DNA from: Gnetum montanum
Taxonomy: Eukaryota; Streptophyta; Gnetopsida; Gnetales; Gnetaceae
Assembly (NCBI GenBank): GCA_015680685.1
Contig: MNCI01016016.1
Span: 64,001-128,000 of the forward strand
Direction: 5' to 3'
DNA length: 64,000 nucleotides
Under the pieces are notes generated by a model, which did not search any database, had not been told where the DNA came from, and saw only the letters and a list, made by a program, of their open reading frames with translations. The translations under genes and the position numbers were made by a program. Of this stretch, positions 34,011-45,952 are shown piece by piece (position 1 is the first letter of the stretch; every line of letters starts with the position of its first letter).

Positions 34011-36400
34011 AAATTACAATAGTAGTATCATCATGGAGGAAACAAAATCCTCTAGAAAAATAGATGCGCACCTAGACTATGAAGCCAACCAAGAACCAAA
34101 CCATTAGAAGGATCATGTGTCAACTTTATTGGAGAGAATCCCTAAAGCCTAAGGAATTTCTATAGGACATCAAAATCCAAACCCAAAAAATAGACATGCG
34201 CAATATCATAAAATTCATTTAAAATAGAGGGTATGCATATCCAAAAGCCTAGAAGAATACATAGTTTATAGCTGTCATGTTTGCTAATCTTGTAAGGGGT
34301 AACAAGTGTCAAATGTTGTTATTGTGAATTTATGGATGTTTTCCTACAAGTGAAATTTGACGAATGATTTTGAGATGCATTTATAGAGAGCCTTTAGGCA
34401 CTACATACAAAAAGTATGAGCATGCTGCTCAACCCAAATCTCCTAGGCGACCTCCATCCATAATAAAATCTCATGCAAGTGACTTTAAATGATGGTTCTT
34501 TCGATAATCATTAACCAACAGTGATCCCACAAGATCCAAGTCCACATGCACATGATACTAACTACACCCTTTGTAAAAAAAAACATTACTTAAAAAGATG
34601 TATTGCCATTTCAATATCCTTATAGCAAAGAATACACTAGAAGGCCATGTCAAAACCCTATTGTTGGAGTTTTTCTGAGTAAGCCCTCAATGATGAGTCA
34701 ATAAGCAAGCAATAAACCTTATCTTTGGTTGATAATGCAATGTCAAAATAAGGTCTCATCCCTTCACTTTGGCAAGGAATTACCTATAAAGACATGAAAT
34801 CTATTATCTATGGTTTGTCAAAGAAAAATGCAAGGTATCTTCATGGGTCAAATTAAGGGAGAGGGTTGCTATGTCTTTTAAGGATGCCAAATATTCTAGT
34901 GAATTGGCCATATCTATTATCATCATGAAACACTGATAGAATTCTCCACTGCTCCCTACTAAACCAATCCTTTACATACACCCCTAGACCTCGATGCAAT
35001 AGGGAAACTACTTTAAAAAAAATCTTCTTCAATCATTCTATGATGAGCTTGTCCTATTCTTAGGGCCTAAGCAAATGAAGGAATGTCCAACCTCTCGTAA
35101 TGGTTTTTCAAATCTCTAAGGCTTTGACGAAGCAAGTCCATATATTAGGATAGTACATCAAAAGATAATTGATCCAAGGCTTTTCTAACCTAAACCAAAC
35201 CTCCTAATGCAAATTACCAACTAGAATGCATGTCTACCTCCCATAATACCAAAGCCCACAACCACTTGCATGAACTAGGATAGCCATCTTATCCCAAGTA
35301 ATCAACTGAAATCAACAATACTCCTTTCCACTGAACCAAAGGAAAAATCTCATAATTTGATTGACTTACAACATACATTCAGTTGGGAAATTAAAAACCA
35401 ATGCACTTTAAATTGGATTGCTTGAGAGGACAAATTTAGCTAGTCAACTTACCTATAGTAGACAAAAACATACCTTCCCAGGAGGCCAACTTCTTTTGCA
35501 TCTTTCGCAACACTCCCTCCTAATTGTTAACTAATTAGAAATTCAAGTTAATTTCATGAGTAATCATAGATTAGTAAATTTATAAGAAAATCATTTAAGA
35601 ATAAGCCACCTTAATAATAATGATCAATGTGACTCTTAATTAAAAATTTTCAATCATGGTGACCAAAATAAAGGATCCTATGGAAAATCATGAAAAATAA
35701 AAATAAAAGAACAGGAATTTATTAAATGTTATTTTCATTATCATCGCTTTTATTAAAAATAGTGATTTGTAATAATGAAAATGAATTTTTATAGTAAAAC
35801 CAATGATTACTTAAGTTCTTATTAAAGTAATTATGTCTTTAATTTGGATTCTAGAGGCTATAAAAGTGATGACTCTCTCAATGTGAGTTTTAGTTATCTA
35901 CTTGATAATTTCCATTTACAAGTAGCTTATTGACATTGAATGTCAAGTGTGACTTTAACATTCCCATGCTTGGAATAGGGCCTTGACCTATAAGTTTTCT
36001 ACCATATACTTGGGGTTTTATTTTGTTTGGCTAACAATGGGTTTCGTTTAATGTACCCTTTCCCAAACTTCCTTTGTTGGATTATAAAAAAAAGAAAGAA
36101 TTACTACTACTACTAGTATGAATGAATAATATTTTGTCATAAATTAGATTAACAATTTAGTTTAGGGGAAGGAATTAGTCAACTTGGCATAAGTTTATAT
36201 ACATATTTAATATTATCATAAAGCTATAGCATGTTTTAAAACAGTATCTTTCCTGAATCCCTAGATTATTTACCTTAAGGGTTGTTATTTTCTTTAGTAA
36301 TACTAAAGAGAAGGTCATGATTAATTAAAAAAGATCTAGCATCTGTCAGGACAATATTAGAAATTTTCCATTACCGATATTTCTCAAACTAGCACCACCT
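34011..36400. other. No recognised gene
   Basis: 2.4 kb without coding similarity, RNA gene or obvious repeats. It might contain the rest of the LINE or other old elements beyond recognition. Confidence 0.4.
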
Positions 36401-36577
36401 TTAGGCTGATCGCCCAGCTTCATGCATGGTGATGGCTGTGTATAATTTCTTTTCCTTTTTTGGGCTGAGTTGGCGACAAATTCATAGGCCGCGGGCGAAG
36501 AATGTAATTCAATTGGTTGTCAACCATGAGATTCAAAGGAATGAACACTAACAACCACTGATGCAAACAACGTTTTT

Positions 36578-36960
36578 ATGGAATACACTCCACATTACTG
36601 CATTTCTTCTTCACGCTTAAACACCATTGAGTTCGTGGCTCCATCGCCAAATGCACCAAGCTGTCGTAGTTTCCATGGCAATAATGGATGCCTAAAATTT
36701 TATAACAGAAATATTAATGCCAGTGAGGATACCATTTGCCGATTGATAAGCACTGTAACCGTAAGGTTATTCTTGCAAATTTCATCCTTTTGGGTAGTTT
36801 GGCGAAGGTGATATGGGTACCGCTTTACTTGTGCAACTCAAGAAGTTAAGATAAACTACGCACCACCTTCTGCTGCACATAGTTATCAGTCCATGGCACA
36901 ACATTGGCACAACATTGTGGGAGCGTATATGCTGGGAACGAATCCCATAAAATTTTTACC
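36578..36960 (+). other. Unrecognised exon-like segment, transit-peptide-like
   Basis: The 36.4-37.6 kb island has more balanced base composition than its surroundings. From ATG 36578 the plus frame begins with a Ser/Asn/Arg-rich, acid-poor N-terminus (SSSRLNTIEFVAPSPNAPS) as in chloroplast transit peptides. A TGA interrupts at 36809, after which the frame continues as CATQEVKINYAPPSAAHSYQ to about 36960. I do not recognise the family. It could be the 5' exon of a decayed gene for a plastid protein, or chance. No splice sites were proven. Confidence 0.3.
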
Positions 36961-37533
36961 AACCCTGTGTTTCAGAAGCCGGAGGGCGTGTAACTTTGTC
37001 TGGGCAACTTTTAATTTAATTTAAATTAAAAAATATTTAATAGAAGTAAACTATGAAAAAACTAAAAAAATATTTAATTTAAATACTTTATTATTTTGTA
37101 ATTCATGTCTTCACTAGGGAACCTCTCCCAATCTTTGCATATGGTTATGTACCCCAACATGAATTGAATCAGGAATCTTTGATTCCTCGGTTCTAAGAAT
37201 CCAATTGATTTCATGTATAAGTGAGAGCACATTTAAGTGGAAAGTGTAGTTGAGTTACTTAATGGCTAATGACCACAAAGCTTACAAGCTGCATGGCTAT
37301 ATGCCATGCTAATCACATGAAAGCTATGTTGGTCATGCAACTGTGTGACGATGTAACCTCATCATCCAATAACCTATGGAATGGAAGTAAGCTAAAATGC
37401 TACAAGTGGAGATCGCTATGGCTATTACTAAGTTTGAATAAACCCAACATCACTATTCTTGTTGATGTGAGCATGATTTGTACTTTATGGTGGCCGACAG
37501 GGATAGATCAGTTGCGGTCCTTGTTTACCATAC

Positions 37534-37589
37534 TAAGCAGCACGGAATAATTAATCATCATTAAGCAGCACAGAATAATTAATCATCAT
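37534..37589. repeat. 28-bp tandem duplication
   Basis: TAAGCAGCACGGAATAATTA and eight more bases recur immediately at 37562 with one substitution. It looks like a recent slippage or repair duplication inside the unrecognised island. Confidence 0.95.
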
Positions 37590-38438
37590 TACAGTCCTTA
37601 CCAGTGCCGCCATTAGGTTGTCTTTCTTGTGTGAACCTTGAAGAAGTGCTGACTGATCTTGCCATCCAACACGAGACATGAATCACTTCTTGTTTTCCAT
37701 TGTTTACTTTTCCTTTTTTAGTATTTCTCATGATTTTGATAAATATCACGTGCTATTTTTGTTTTTCTTTCTTTCTTTATGTTTACCCATGATGTTATTG
37801 GCCAGGTAACTAACTCATTGAGGTTAACATTTTTTATTTTTTATTTCAATTTCTTAAAACTTGGTGAAATACAAATTTCAAAATAGTAGCGATAATAATA
37901 ATGATTGAGGGGATATATATGTCAATTAGTGAGATCTAAGCCATTAAAAGGGCAATTACACAATGATGTGAATGAATGTAACAAATTTCCCTTTCCTTAA
38001 ATGAACAGTAATGCTTTTTATTATATTTATTTTTTATATACAGGAATGAAAGTTGATGAGATGGAGGGCACCAAATGGCCAGTGAATGCAAACAACTTTG
38101 AGAAGCACCAAAAGATAGAAGGCATGGACATTAGATGAGGAAAGGGAAAGAAACCAATGGAAGATGCAGATCTTCTAAAACTTTCAATTTCCTTTTTCCA
38201 AAACTAAGTGATTCATTTTTGCCTTGTATGAGTTTTCATTTCGAAGGATAAGATAGTAGTCATATGCCAACTAATGTTTCTCCAAAATTAGAATCTCTTT
38301 CTACACTTAAAAGTTCTTCTATTGTGTCACTCTTAAATTGATTTTGGTCTTTAGAAACACAAGAAGATGAAATTAAAGTTGATTTCTAACTCAACCAAGA
38401 GTTTTACAAGAAACTCCCAACAAATCAGAGAATTCACC
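37590..38438. other. No recognised gene
   Basis: Nothing supported beyond AT-rich sequence. Confidence 0.4.
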
Positions 38439-38526
38439 ATGCAAACCTATTGGAGGAGTTGTGTCTCCTAGAGGCATAGGTGATGCAAACCTATTGGAGG
38501 AGTTGTGTCTCCTAGAGGCATAGGTG
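38439..38526. repeat. 44-bp perfect tandem duplication
   Basis: ATGCAAACCTATTGGAGGAG and the following 24 bases are repeated without change (38439-38482, 38483-38526). Perfect identity indicates a recent event in otherwise old sequence. Confidence 0.95.
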
Positions 38527-39947
38527 AATAGGCTTGTGCAAGAGGCTATCTATTTGGCAGATGAGATTTGGGTCTCTTTAGTGAGCTAAGTGTCCATCTC
38601 CCCACCATGCCCTCCTCCCCCACCCTACCATTTTTATTTTAGTTACTCTAGTTCTCTCTATTATTTTAAAAGCTTAGTTATGTTTGGTTGTATGAACTTT
38701 TAATACAAATACAATTGACAAGATTCTTTGATTATAAAGATTTTTTTTTTAATTTTGGATTTATTAATTTTCATTTGAATGTTATTGTTTTAGGGTATTA
38801 GTTATTTCTTTTTTAATTTCAAAACTTACTTAATCCATGATGATAGTTTAAGCAGTATTTCTAATTGGCCAAATAATATTTTTTAACTGATTTCAAAATA
38901 TTTTCACTATTATCTTTTAAATTGCTTTCTTGGTTTATTACCATTTATTGCATAGTTTAGAATTATTATTATTATTATTATTAGGGATTCATGTATTAAG
39001 TTAATCAGATCCTTTATGTATTTCTCTACATATTTTTCCTTGAGATTACATAATTCTACCATCATAAAATTATTAGCACCATTGTTTATAAAAAGACTAG
39101 GTGTAAAATCTCACCTTAAGTGTAACTAGGTGGGACTATTTCTAGGTTTTCATACCCACATGGGAGATGCTTGAAGCAGTAATCTCCTACAACATATTTT
39201 AAAGGGGTATTACCTTTAATCATATTTAATGCATCAACACCAAGTCAAACCTTACTGTTGTACCTAAAATCATTCATGAATGGAGCCTTAGCCTTCCATC
39301 ATGGTACCATAAAACTTAATTGGGTGTTCACAATAATTAAACTAGTGTTCCAATCAAATCTAAATTACTATCATTTTCAAACCACACCACACCTATGCTC
39401 TCTTAGTACAATGATGTTGGTGCTCAGCTAGTGATGGTGATCCAACGCTTTTGCACTACAACACTTATGCTAATGCCACTATTCATAATGTTCTTTCTCT
39501 AATGTTTAGATTAGGCCAAAGATATATCGCCTTTTGACAAATATTTTTACTAATGAAAGTAGTAAAGGAATTTGCAAGAATAAGTAGGCAATGATCCTGC
39601 TTCATCTGTCACGACTATGCTCCTTGGGATTGTATTTTCATTTTCACTTATTATTGATAATTCGGTATGTAATTTTCACATTAACATATTCTAGGGATCA
39701 TTCATAATTTAGGGTTCATTCCTTCCCGTATTAGATAATAGATAGATTTCAAGAAGAGAAATTTATGAATATTCCCAATTACATCTTTGTATTTTCCATT
39801 ATAGTTTTCTTTTCTCCTCCCTAAATTATTTGCCTTGTGGTAGCTAAAAACTCAGGGTCCATTCCATTTGCTTTCTCTTTGTTCCATGATTTCTCTATTA
39901 ATAATCAACTAGAGATATGTTTCAAAATTTGAGCTTTTGCTTATGCC
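38527..39947. other. No recognised gene; one ATT microsatellite
   Basis: A short (ATT)n run lies near 38966-38984. No coding similarity is seen up to the copia element. Confidence 0.5.
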
Positions 39948-39952
39948 AACAT

Positions 39953-40365
39953 TGTGATGTGGATGAAGGCAAATCTACCTTCATTTTCTTCAATATTATT
40001 GCCCTACCTTATTCTATTTTTATTTGTGTCTATGTTACAATTGGTCTCATATGGATCCCTACCAAAATAAACTACATTATCCCTTTTTAATTTTAGGTTC
40101 TGTGATAATATATAAGGAGCTCAAAAGGAGCATCCAAAATACCCACATTTTTCAAAGCATAAGCTTAAGAATCATCTCCATTCCTTTGTAAATTCTCCTT
40201 GAGATTCAATCTTCCAAAGCTATGCTGCTAACAATCCAAGAGCCAATTCATTGCTAGGGGTTTTTCACCTTGAAGGTTTTCCCCAAGTTAAATCTATGTA
40301 TTTTTTATTTTCCATAATTTCTTTTAAATCTAATATAATATTGATGCAAGTGACAAGGAATAACA
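39953..40365 (+). repeat. 5' LTR of copia element
   Basis: Starts TGTGATGTGGATGAAGG and ends GGAATAACA. Contains ATATATAAGGAGCTC near 40107, a TATA-like site also kept in the 3' LTR. Directly followed by the primer site TTGGTATCGAAGC. Roughly nine-tenths identical by eye to the 3' LTR, so the insertion is old. Confidence 0.95.
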
Positions 40366-40366
40366 A

Positions 40367-40382
40367 TTGGTATCGAAGCAAG
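40367..40382 (+). promoter_or_regulatory. Copia primer-binding site
   Basis: TTGGTATCGAAGCAAGC lies right after the 5' LTR and resembles the initiator Met tRNA complement used by copia elements (TGGTATCAGAGC), with one or two changes. Confidence 0.85.
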
Positions 40383-40429
40383 CTTCCATGCACCACTATT
40401 ATTTTGTCAAGTAATTGTAGGAAAAAATC

Positions 40430-41160
40430 ATGATCAACTCTATGTCAACAATTGAAATTAAAATGTTTAACAAGTCCAACTATGAATTATGAAAGATCAA
40501 GATGAAGGCTCTTTTCATTGAAAAGGACCAACACATTGCAATTTTGGGAGTGAAGCCAAATAAGATTTCCAATGAAGAGGGAAAAGTTGAACCTAAAGGT
40601 GATAAGTACAATTTATTTATGTCTTTTAGATTTAGTATTGCTTAATGTTTCCAATGTTTGTTCTGCTAAAGATTTATGGGATAAAGTGCAAACTTTGTAT
40701 CAAACAAAGTCCCGAACTAATAAGTTGTTGAAAATACAATTGTATGATTGCAAAATGGTTGAAAGTACTACCATTATAGAAAACTTGAATATATTTAATA
40801 CATTGGTTTATTAGTTACAATCTATGGGGGTGAAAATGAATGAGAAAGATCAATGCATCACACTTCTCTACATACTTCTAGATTCATAGGAGACATTTAT
40901 GATGGCCGTAAGTAATACATCTACAAGTTTTATTTTGATTATATTTTTGGTTAGTTGTTATCTGAGGAAGTAAGAAGGAAAAATTCTACTCAAAATGATG
41001 AATTATTTATGAAAAATAATGTAAAGCCAAAGCTTGTTAAGAAGCCTCAATTTAAGAATAAGCCTAAAAATTTGTAAAAAAGCCATCTAAATGTTGGAAT
41101 TATGGTAAAGTTGGTCATATAAGGAAAGATTGTAAAGCCTGTCCAAAAAAGGGCAAAGAG
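40430..41160 (+). pseudogene. Copia gag relic
   Basis: Capsid gene of the element. Recognisable parts are an N-terminal block with NYELWKIKMKALFI-like residues near 40480-40520, VCSAKDLWDKVQTLYQTKS near 40660-40715, and a zinc knuckle near 41090-41140 (KCWNYGKVGHIRKDCKACPK) in which the second cysteine is replaced by Tyr. Stops near 40493, 40813, 40890 and 41077 break the frame. Confidence 0.85.
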
Positions 41161-41164
41161 AGTA

Positions 41165-41482
41165 ATGTACCAAAAAGTTATTGTGCCCCTCTTGCTCAAG
41201 AGGAAGATTTGTATGTTGTCTTATATTGCTGATACATATTCATGGTATGTGGACATGGGTGCATCTCATCACTACACTCCAGATGTTAATTGGTTTAGTG
41301 AGTATACATCATTTGATCTTAGAATGGTAAGATTGGGTAATGATGATTTATGTAAAGTCATAGGTTATGGAAAAGTAAAGATTCAATTTAAAAATGGAGC
41401 AATTAAATTGATTCTCAATGTATGTCATATTCTAACACTTACTAAAAATCTATTATCTATAAGTGAATTGGATGATGCATGA
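41165..41482 (+). pseudogene. Copia protease relic
   Basis: Retropepsin of the polyprotein. The open frame contains WYVDMGASHHYTP, the active-site region, where the usual DSG triplet is DMG, and later the copia signature LTKNLLSISELDDA that follows the protease domain. It ends at a TGA at 41480. Confidence 0.85.
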
Positions 41483-41930
41483 CTAATTGTTATCTTTGGA
41501 GATGGAAAATGTCCAATGCTGCATGGTTCATCTCTTCTAGTTTCTAGAATTAAAATAGGGACTCCTGAACAAAATTGAGTAACAGAGCACTTCAATCAAA
41601 CATTGGTGAAACATGCTAGATATATGATGAGTGAATCTCATCTTAATAAGCTTTTCTAGGATGAAGCAGTAATGACTACATGTTATCTTATCAATAAATC
41701 TTCTTCATCAGCTGTTGATGGAAAAATTCCAAAGGAAGTTTGGACTAGTAGGTCCATTAATTTAAACTATTTGAAGATTTTTGGTTGTGAAGCCTATGTA
41801 CATGTTCCAAAATTTGATAGATCCAAATTAGACTCTAAGTCTATCAAATGTATTTTTCTTGGCTATGGACATGATGTTAAAGCTTGTAAGTTGTATAACC
41901 CACAAACTAAAAGGGTTATTTATAGTTGAC
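41483..41930 (+). pseudogene. Copia integrase remnant with core deletion
   Basis: After the protease only about 100 bases (HGSSLLVSRIK-like) precede an integrase C-terminal half that starts at TEHFNQTLVKHARYMM near 41585. The 41672-41929 frame shows AVMTTCYLINKSSSSAV, KIFGCEAYVHVP and KCIFLGYGHDVKACKLYNP, all from the end of integrase. The zinc-binding HHCC part and the DDE catalytic core with DNGGE are missing, so about 0.9 kb has been lost. Confidence 0.85.
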
Positions 41931-42229
41931 ATGTTTTCTTTATAGAAAAATGTGGATCTATGAAGGAGGAATCTTCTAATACTGAAACTCCTTCAAATGA
42001 TGTAACTCCTATGTATGTGCCTATTGAAATTAATAATGAAATTTTTGGGGGTCATTCTCCCTCAGTTGGGGATATTGGCCCGTAGTGAATAGCATGGTGA
42101 TAGCATGGTAAATGAGGAGGAACAACATGAAGAGGGAGAATATAGTTTAAGTGAACAACAAAGTGAATAGGATCATTTAATATGTTCAACATGTATACAA
42201 TGATTACCTTCACATTTAGAAGAATATGT

Positions 42230-42990
42230 TATATTTAGTGAAAATAATGAGCCATCAACATATGATGAGGCATGTTTGTCTATGCAAAATGCAAAGTGTA
42301 AATAGCCAATGGATGCAAAAATGTCATCAATTCACAAAAATGAAACTTGGGATTTAACTGAGCTTCCATCAGAGAGAAAACCCATTTGAAATAAATGGGT
42401 GTACAAAATGCAATTTGGAAATCAATATAAAGCATGACTTGTAGCTAAAGGATTTTCTTAGAGAAATGGATTGATTATGATGAAATCTTCTCTCTAGTGG
42501 TAAAATTAACATCCATAAGATCATTGTTGGCTATTACAACTATTTATGATCTTGAACTTGAAAAAATGGATGTGAAAACAACATTCCTCAATGGTGATCT
42601 TGAGGAAGAAATATATATGCTTCAACCTGAGGGATATGAAATTAAAGGAAAAGAGCATATGGTGTGTCAACTATTAAAATCACTATATGGGCTCAAACAA
42701 GCACCAAGGATGTGGAATAAAAAATTTAATGACCACATGAAAAATCTTGGCTTTGTTAGAAGTGTTGAAGACTCCTATATGTATGTTAAAAATACAATTG
42801 ACAAATATGTTATCTTGCTAGTATATGTTAATGAAATGTTAATAGCAGGTAATAACATAGATGATATTCAGGAGTTAAAACTTCATCTATCTTCTTAATT
42901 TAAGATGAAGGATCTTGGTGCTGCATAGAAAATTTTGGGCATGGAAATTAAAAGGAATAGGGTTAATAAAAAAGCTTTGGCCTGGACAAT
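42230..42990 (+). pseudogene. Copia reverse transcriptase relic
   Basis: Begins with the YDEACLSMQNAK and TWDLTELPSERK blocks near 42260-42390. The open part 42497-42898 reads LEKMDVKTTFLNGDLEEEIYM, QPEGYEIKGKEHMVCQLLKS, LYGLKQAPRMW and the active-site segment YVNEMLIAG, where both aspartates of YVDDML are changed (N and E). Stops near 42302, 42389 and 42437 precede it. Catalytically dead. Confidence 0.9.
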
Positions 42991-43740
42991 CTACATATGT
43001 TGAAAATTTTTTAAGAATATTTAATGTGCATGATTGCAGGCTTGTGACTACAACCTATGAAGAAAAAGAGCTCATGATTAGAATTCTATATGCTAGTGCT
43101 ATTGGTAGTTTAATGTATGCAATGGTCTCTACTAGACTTGATATTGCTTACATTGTTGGAAAACTTAGCAGGTATATGTCTAATGCATGGAAACAACACT
43201 GGATTATGGTGAAGCAAGCCTTTCGATATTTTCATGGTACTTCAAATTATAGGATTTGTTATAAAAATGATTCCAATGGACTTCATGGCTTTGCTGATGC
43301 ATATTGGGGCAGTGATATTAATAGTAGGAAATCTACTAGTGGATATGTTTTTGATCTTTTTGGTGGTGATATTTCTTGGAAAAGTTAGAAATAATCTTAT
43401 GTTTCTCAGTCTACCATTGAAGCTAAATATGTTGCTACTAACTTGACATGCAAAGAGACTATATGTCTCCAAAAGCTAATAGCTAAACTTAGCATTACTT
43501 AGACTCTGATTAATATTGGCTGTGATAGTCAAAGTGCCAAAAGCATATCCAGGAATCCAACCTTTCATGCCCAAAAGAAGCACATTGAAATACAGATGAA
43601 AGGAAATTAAAAAGCAAAGAATTATTTTGAATAAAATTTCAACTAAGGTAAATCCTATAGATGTACTTACCAAGTTAACTCTTGCTAAAAGTTTTCTCTG
43701 GTATGGATTAGCATTTGATCTTCTTCTAACCTAATTTTCT
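42991..43740 (+). pseudogene. Copia RNase H relic
   Basis: Contains YASAIGSLMYAMVSTRLDIAY, the YFHGTSNYR block, FADAYWGSDINSRKSTSGY (position of the usual DADWAGD) and GGDISWKS before a stop near 43389. A degenerate tail with EAKYVA (43418-43440), FHAQKKHIEIQMK (43562-43600) and a final NPIDVLTK-like block precede the polypurine region AAGAGGGAGAATTG before the 3' LTR. Confidence 0.88.
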
Positions 43741-43792
43741 AAAAATGGTTTGGATCATTCTTCAAAGCAACTTTACCTCTAAGAGGGAGAAT

Positions 43793-44204
43793 TGTGTTGT
43801 GGATGAAGGAAAATCTACCTTGATTTTCTCTAATATTTCTACCCTACTTTATTCTATTCTTATTTGTGTCTATGTTATAATTGGTCCCATACCTATCCCC
43901 ACCAAAATAAACTACCTTATCCCTTTTTAATTTTGGGTTTTGTGATAATATATAAGGAGCTCAAAGATAGCATTCAAAATACCCATATTTTTCAAAGCAT
44001 AAGCCTGAGAATCATCTCCCTTCCTTTGTAAATTCTCCATGAGATTAAATCTTCTGAAGTTGTGTTGTTAATGGTCCTAGAGTCAATTCTTTATTGGGGT
44101 TATTCACCTTGAAGGTTTTCCCCAAAGTACCTCTGTGTCTTCTTTATTTTTTGCAATTTCTTTTGAATTTAATATAATATTGGTGCAAGTGACTAGGAAT
44201 AACA
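43793..44204 (+). repeat. 3' LTR of copia element
   Basis: Starts TGTGTTGTGGATGAAGG after the purine-rich AAGAGGGAGAA and ends GACTAGGAATAACA, followed by AACAT. Mirrors the 5' LTR in length and landmarks. Confidence 0.95.
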
Positions 44205-44411
44205 AACATTGGACCAAAAATAGGTAGTAGAGTTTATGTTTTTTCCACCTCATTGTTCATTGCATCCATATTAGGGAAAGTGATTGTACGAAGAAGATGT
44301 AGATCAATCACCAAAGATTTGAGTTAATAGAATTTAGTTGTTTTGCTAGCATTCAAAGATTTTGTTCAATTGCATAGATCATTTTCATTGACTATAAGTT
44401 TTTTGGAGATT

Positions 44412-44520
44412 CAAGGTAGGCTAGGGTTTAAAAGAAGAAAGGAGAGGAAATAAGGAATCCAAGATTACACAATGCTAGGATGAGAGGTATCGATGTAGTA
44501 AGGTTGTTACCTTAGCCATG
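44412..44520 (-). pseudogene. Third copy of the germin-relic 3' segment
   Basis: Matches 2930-3025 at roughly seven tenths identity: GGCTAGGGTTT, GAGGAAATAA, CCAAGATTA, ATGAGAG and ATCGATGTAGTAAGGTTGTTACC in order. On the minus strand the AKVTTLLH-type reading corresponds to the same part of the germin-like relic. It is short and lacks the diagnostic DPLQDF and INGIPYLNP parts, so it could alternatively be a repeat shared by both places and unrelated to the gene. Confidence 0.45.
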
Positions 44521-45447
44521 ATTATGAACGTAATTCCTCAGCAATGAAAGGTAGCAACTCATGATGGCCAACTTTGCTCCACTACAACCTTAATCTTAGA
44601 ACCATATAATATCCTCCTCCTCATCTGGATCTTCATCATTCTTGCTACCATTTATTCTCCATTTGTAGCACCAACATTGCTTGGAGGATTCAAGGGCAAG
44701 AGTTAGAGCATTGATCTTGTGCTACCTGATAAACTTCTACATCATCTTTAGTTGTTGCATAATTTATATGATCCTATACATCCATAGATTTCAATTGGTT
44801 TCAAATGGAGGAAACATTATTGTTTCTTGCATGGGTTGCCCCAAATTTTTCCACTACCTCTTGTGGCTTTAAACTTCTAAATATTCATTTACATCTTTAA
44901 TCCACACTAATACTGATTGTTAAAATTTCTATACGTTAGAGCCCTGATGTAGTTTCAACCTATTTTGCAAGTGAGAATGTAGCTAATGCAATTCTTTGCC
45001 TAACAATTTGGACTTTGTGGCTTTATCTTTGATTTATTTTTGCTATTGTAGACAAGGGGTTAGACAAAGAAAAGGAAAGAAAATGAAATTTTACTTATAG
45101 ACCTAGATGTATCCTCTTCTCAAAGGAAGAGGAAACTTGTTGAACACAAAGTTGAAGAATATGAAGGATGAAAAATGATTATAGTGCTTCGATTCAAGCG
45201 CTATCATAGCATCATTAGTAGCTATGTCTATGGCAATGAATTTTCATTTGATATTAATATTTTGGTTTGTGTTTGAGTGGAGTTCACTAATATAAAGTAA
45301 AAGATATTAATGTGAATATTTTACTTTAATTTTCTTTATTTTAGTTCACAATTGGTAGACATGGAAGAGAAAAGGAGATTCAAATTATCAAGGAGATTTA
45401 GAGGGTCTCCACTTAACCAAACTTGGTGAAGAAGATCATGCATGATA
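44521..45447. other. No recognised gene
   Basis: No supported feature between the short shared segment and the Helitron duplicate. Confidence 0.4.
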
Positions 45448-45952
45448 GCCAAGTTTTTGTAAATTTATTTGATCATTAAATTCTATTGATATAACATTAT
45501 TTAGTTTAATCTCTTCACTTTGCATTGGCATAAAGGATGAGTTGTCATTAGTTTGAGTTACTAATTTTTGTCATTTTCTTAAATTTACTTTGTAAATTCT
45601 TTCATGTTTTCATAATGCTTCTAACTCTTCATTATTTATGCTATTTCTTTTTCTTTGTTTATATACATGAAAATATTTTGTTCTCTTAGCACACATACTA
45701 TTATTTGAAATTTTACTCTACCTATAGAAAAAAAAACAATATCAACAATTTATAATGCTATAAACTAAACACTATTATTTGTGATAATTGAAGATAAAAA
45801 TTTCATTCTATTAGAAATATTTCCTTACTACATATCTGGTTTTATTTATGTTTAGCTATCTTATTAATTAAAATTATTTTGAGAAGTTTATAATCCACAT
45901 ATTCATAGCCCTAATAACTTATATTACCTACAATATTTCACTAAAAAACTAT
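45448..45952 (-). mobile_element. Second copy of a Helitron segment
   Basis: About 505 bp matching 28521-29020 with very few differences (for example TTCTATTGATATAAC for TTCTATTAATATAAC). Its left end is an abrupt join to unrelated sequence at 45448, and its right end is cut by the start of a probable LTR at 45953. Strand is taken from the coding strand of the related replicase. Confidence 0.8.

Larger units (their letters stand above)
39953..44204 (+). mobile_element. Ty1/copia LTR retrotransposon, 4.25 kb, defective
   Basis: Complete copia element with two LTRs of about 412 bp and a perfect 5-bp target duplication AACAT (39948-39952 and 44205-44209). Order on the plus strand is LTR, primer site, gag, protease, remnant integrase, RT, RNase H, LTR, which is the copia order. 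The internal region (3.4 kb) is about 1 kb shorter than usual because most of the integrase is deleted. Stops are present in all domains, and catalytic residues of protease, zinc knuckle and RT are mutated. Confidence 0.95.

Noticed and set aside
39585-39640. Possible 18S rRNA 3' end (AATGATCCTGCTTCATCTG)
   Set aside because: Only a short resemblance to the complement of the 18S end; neighbouring sequence does not continue the match.
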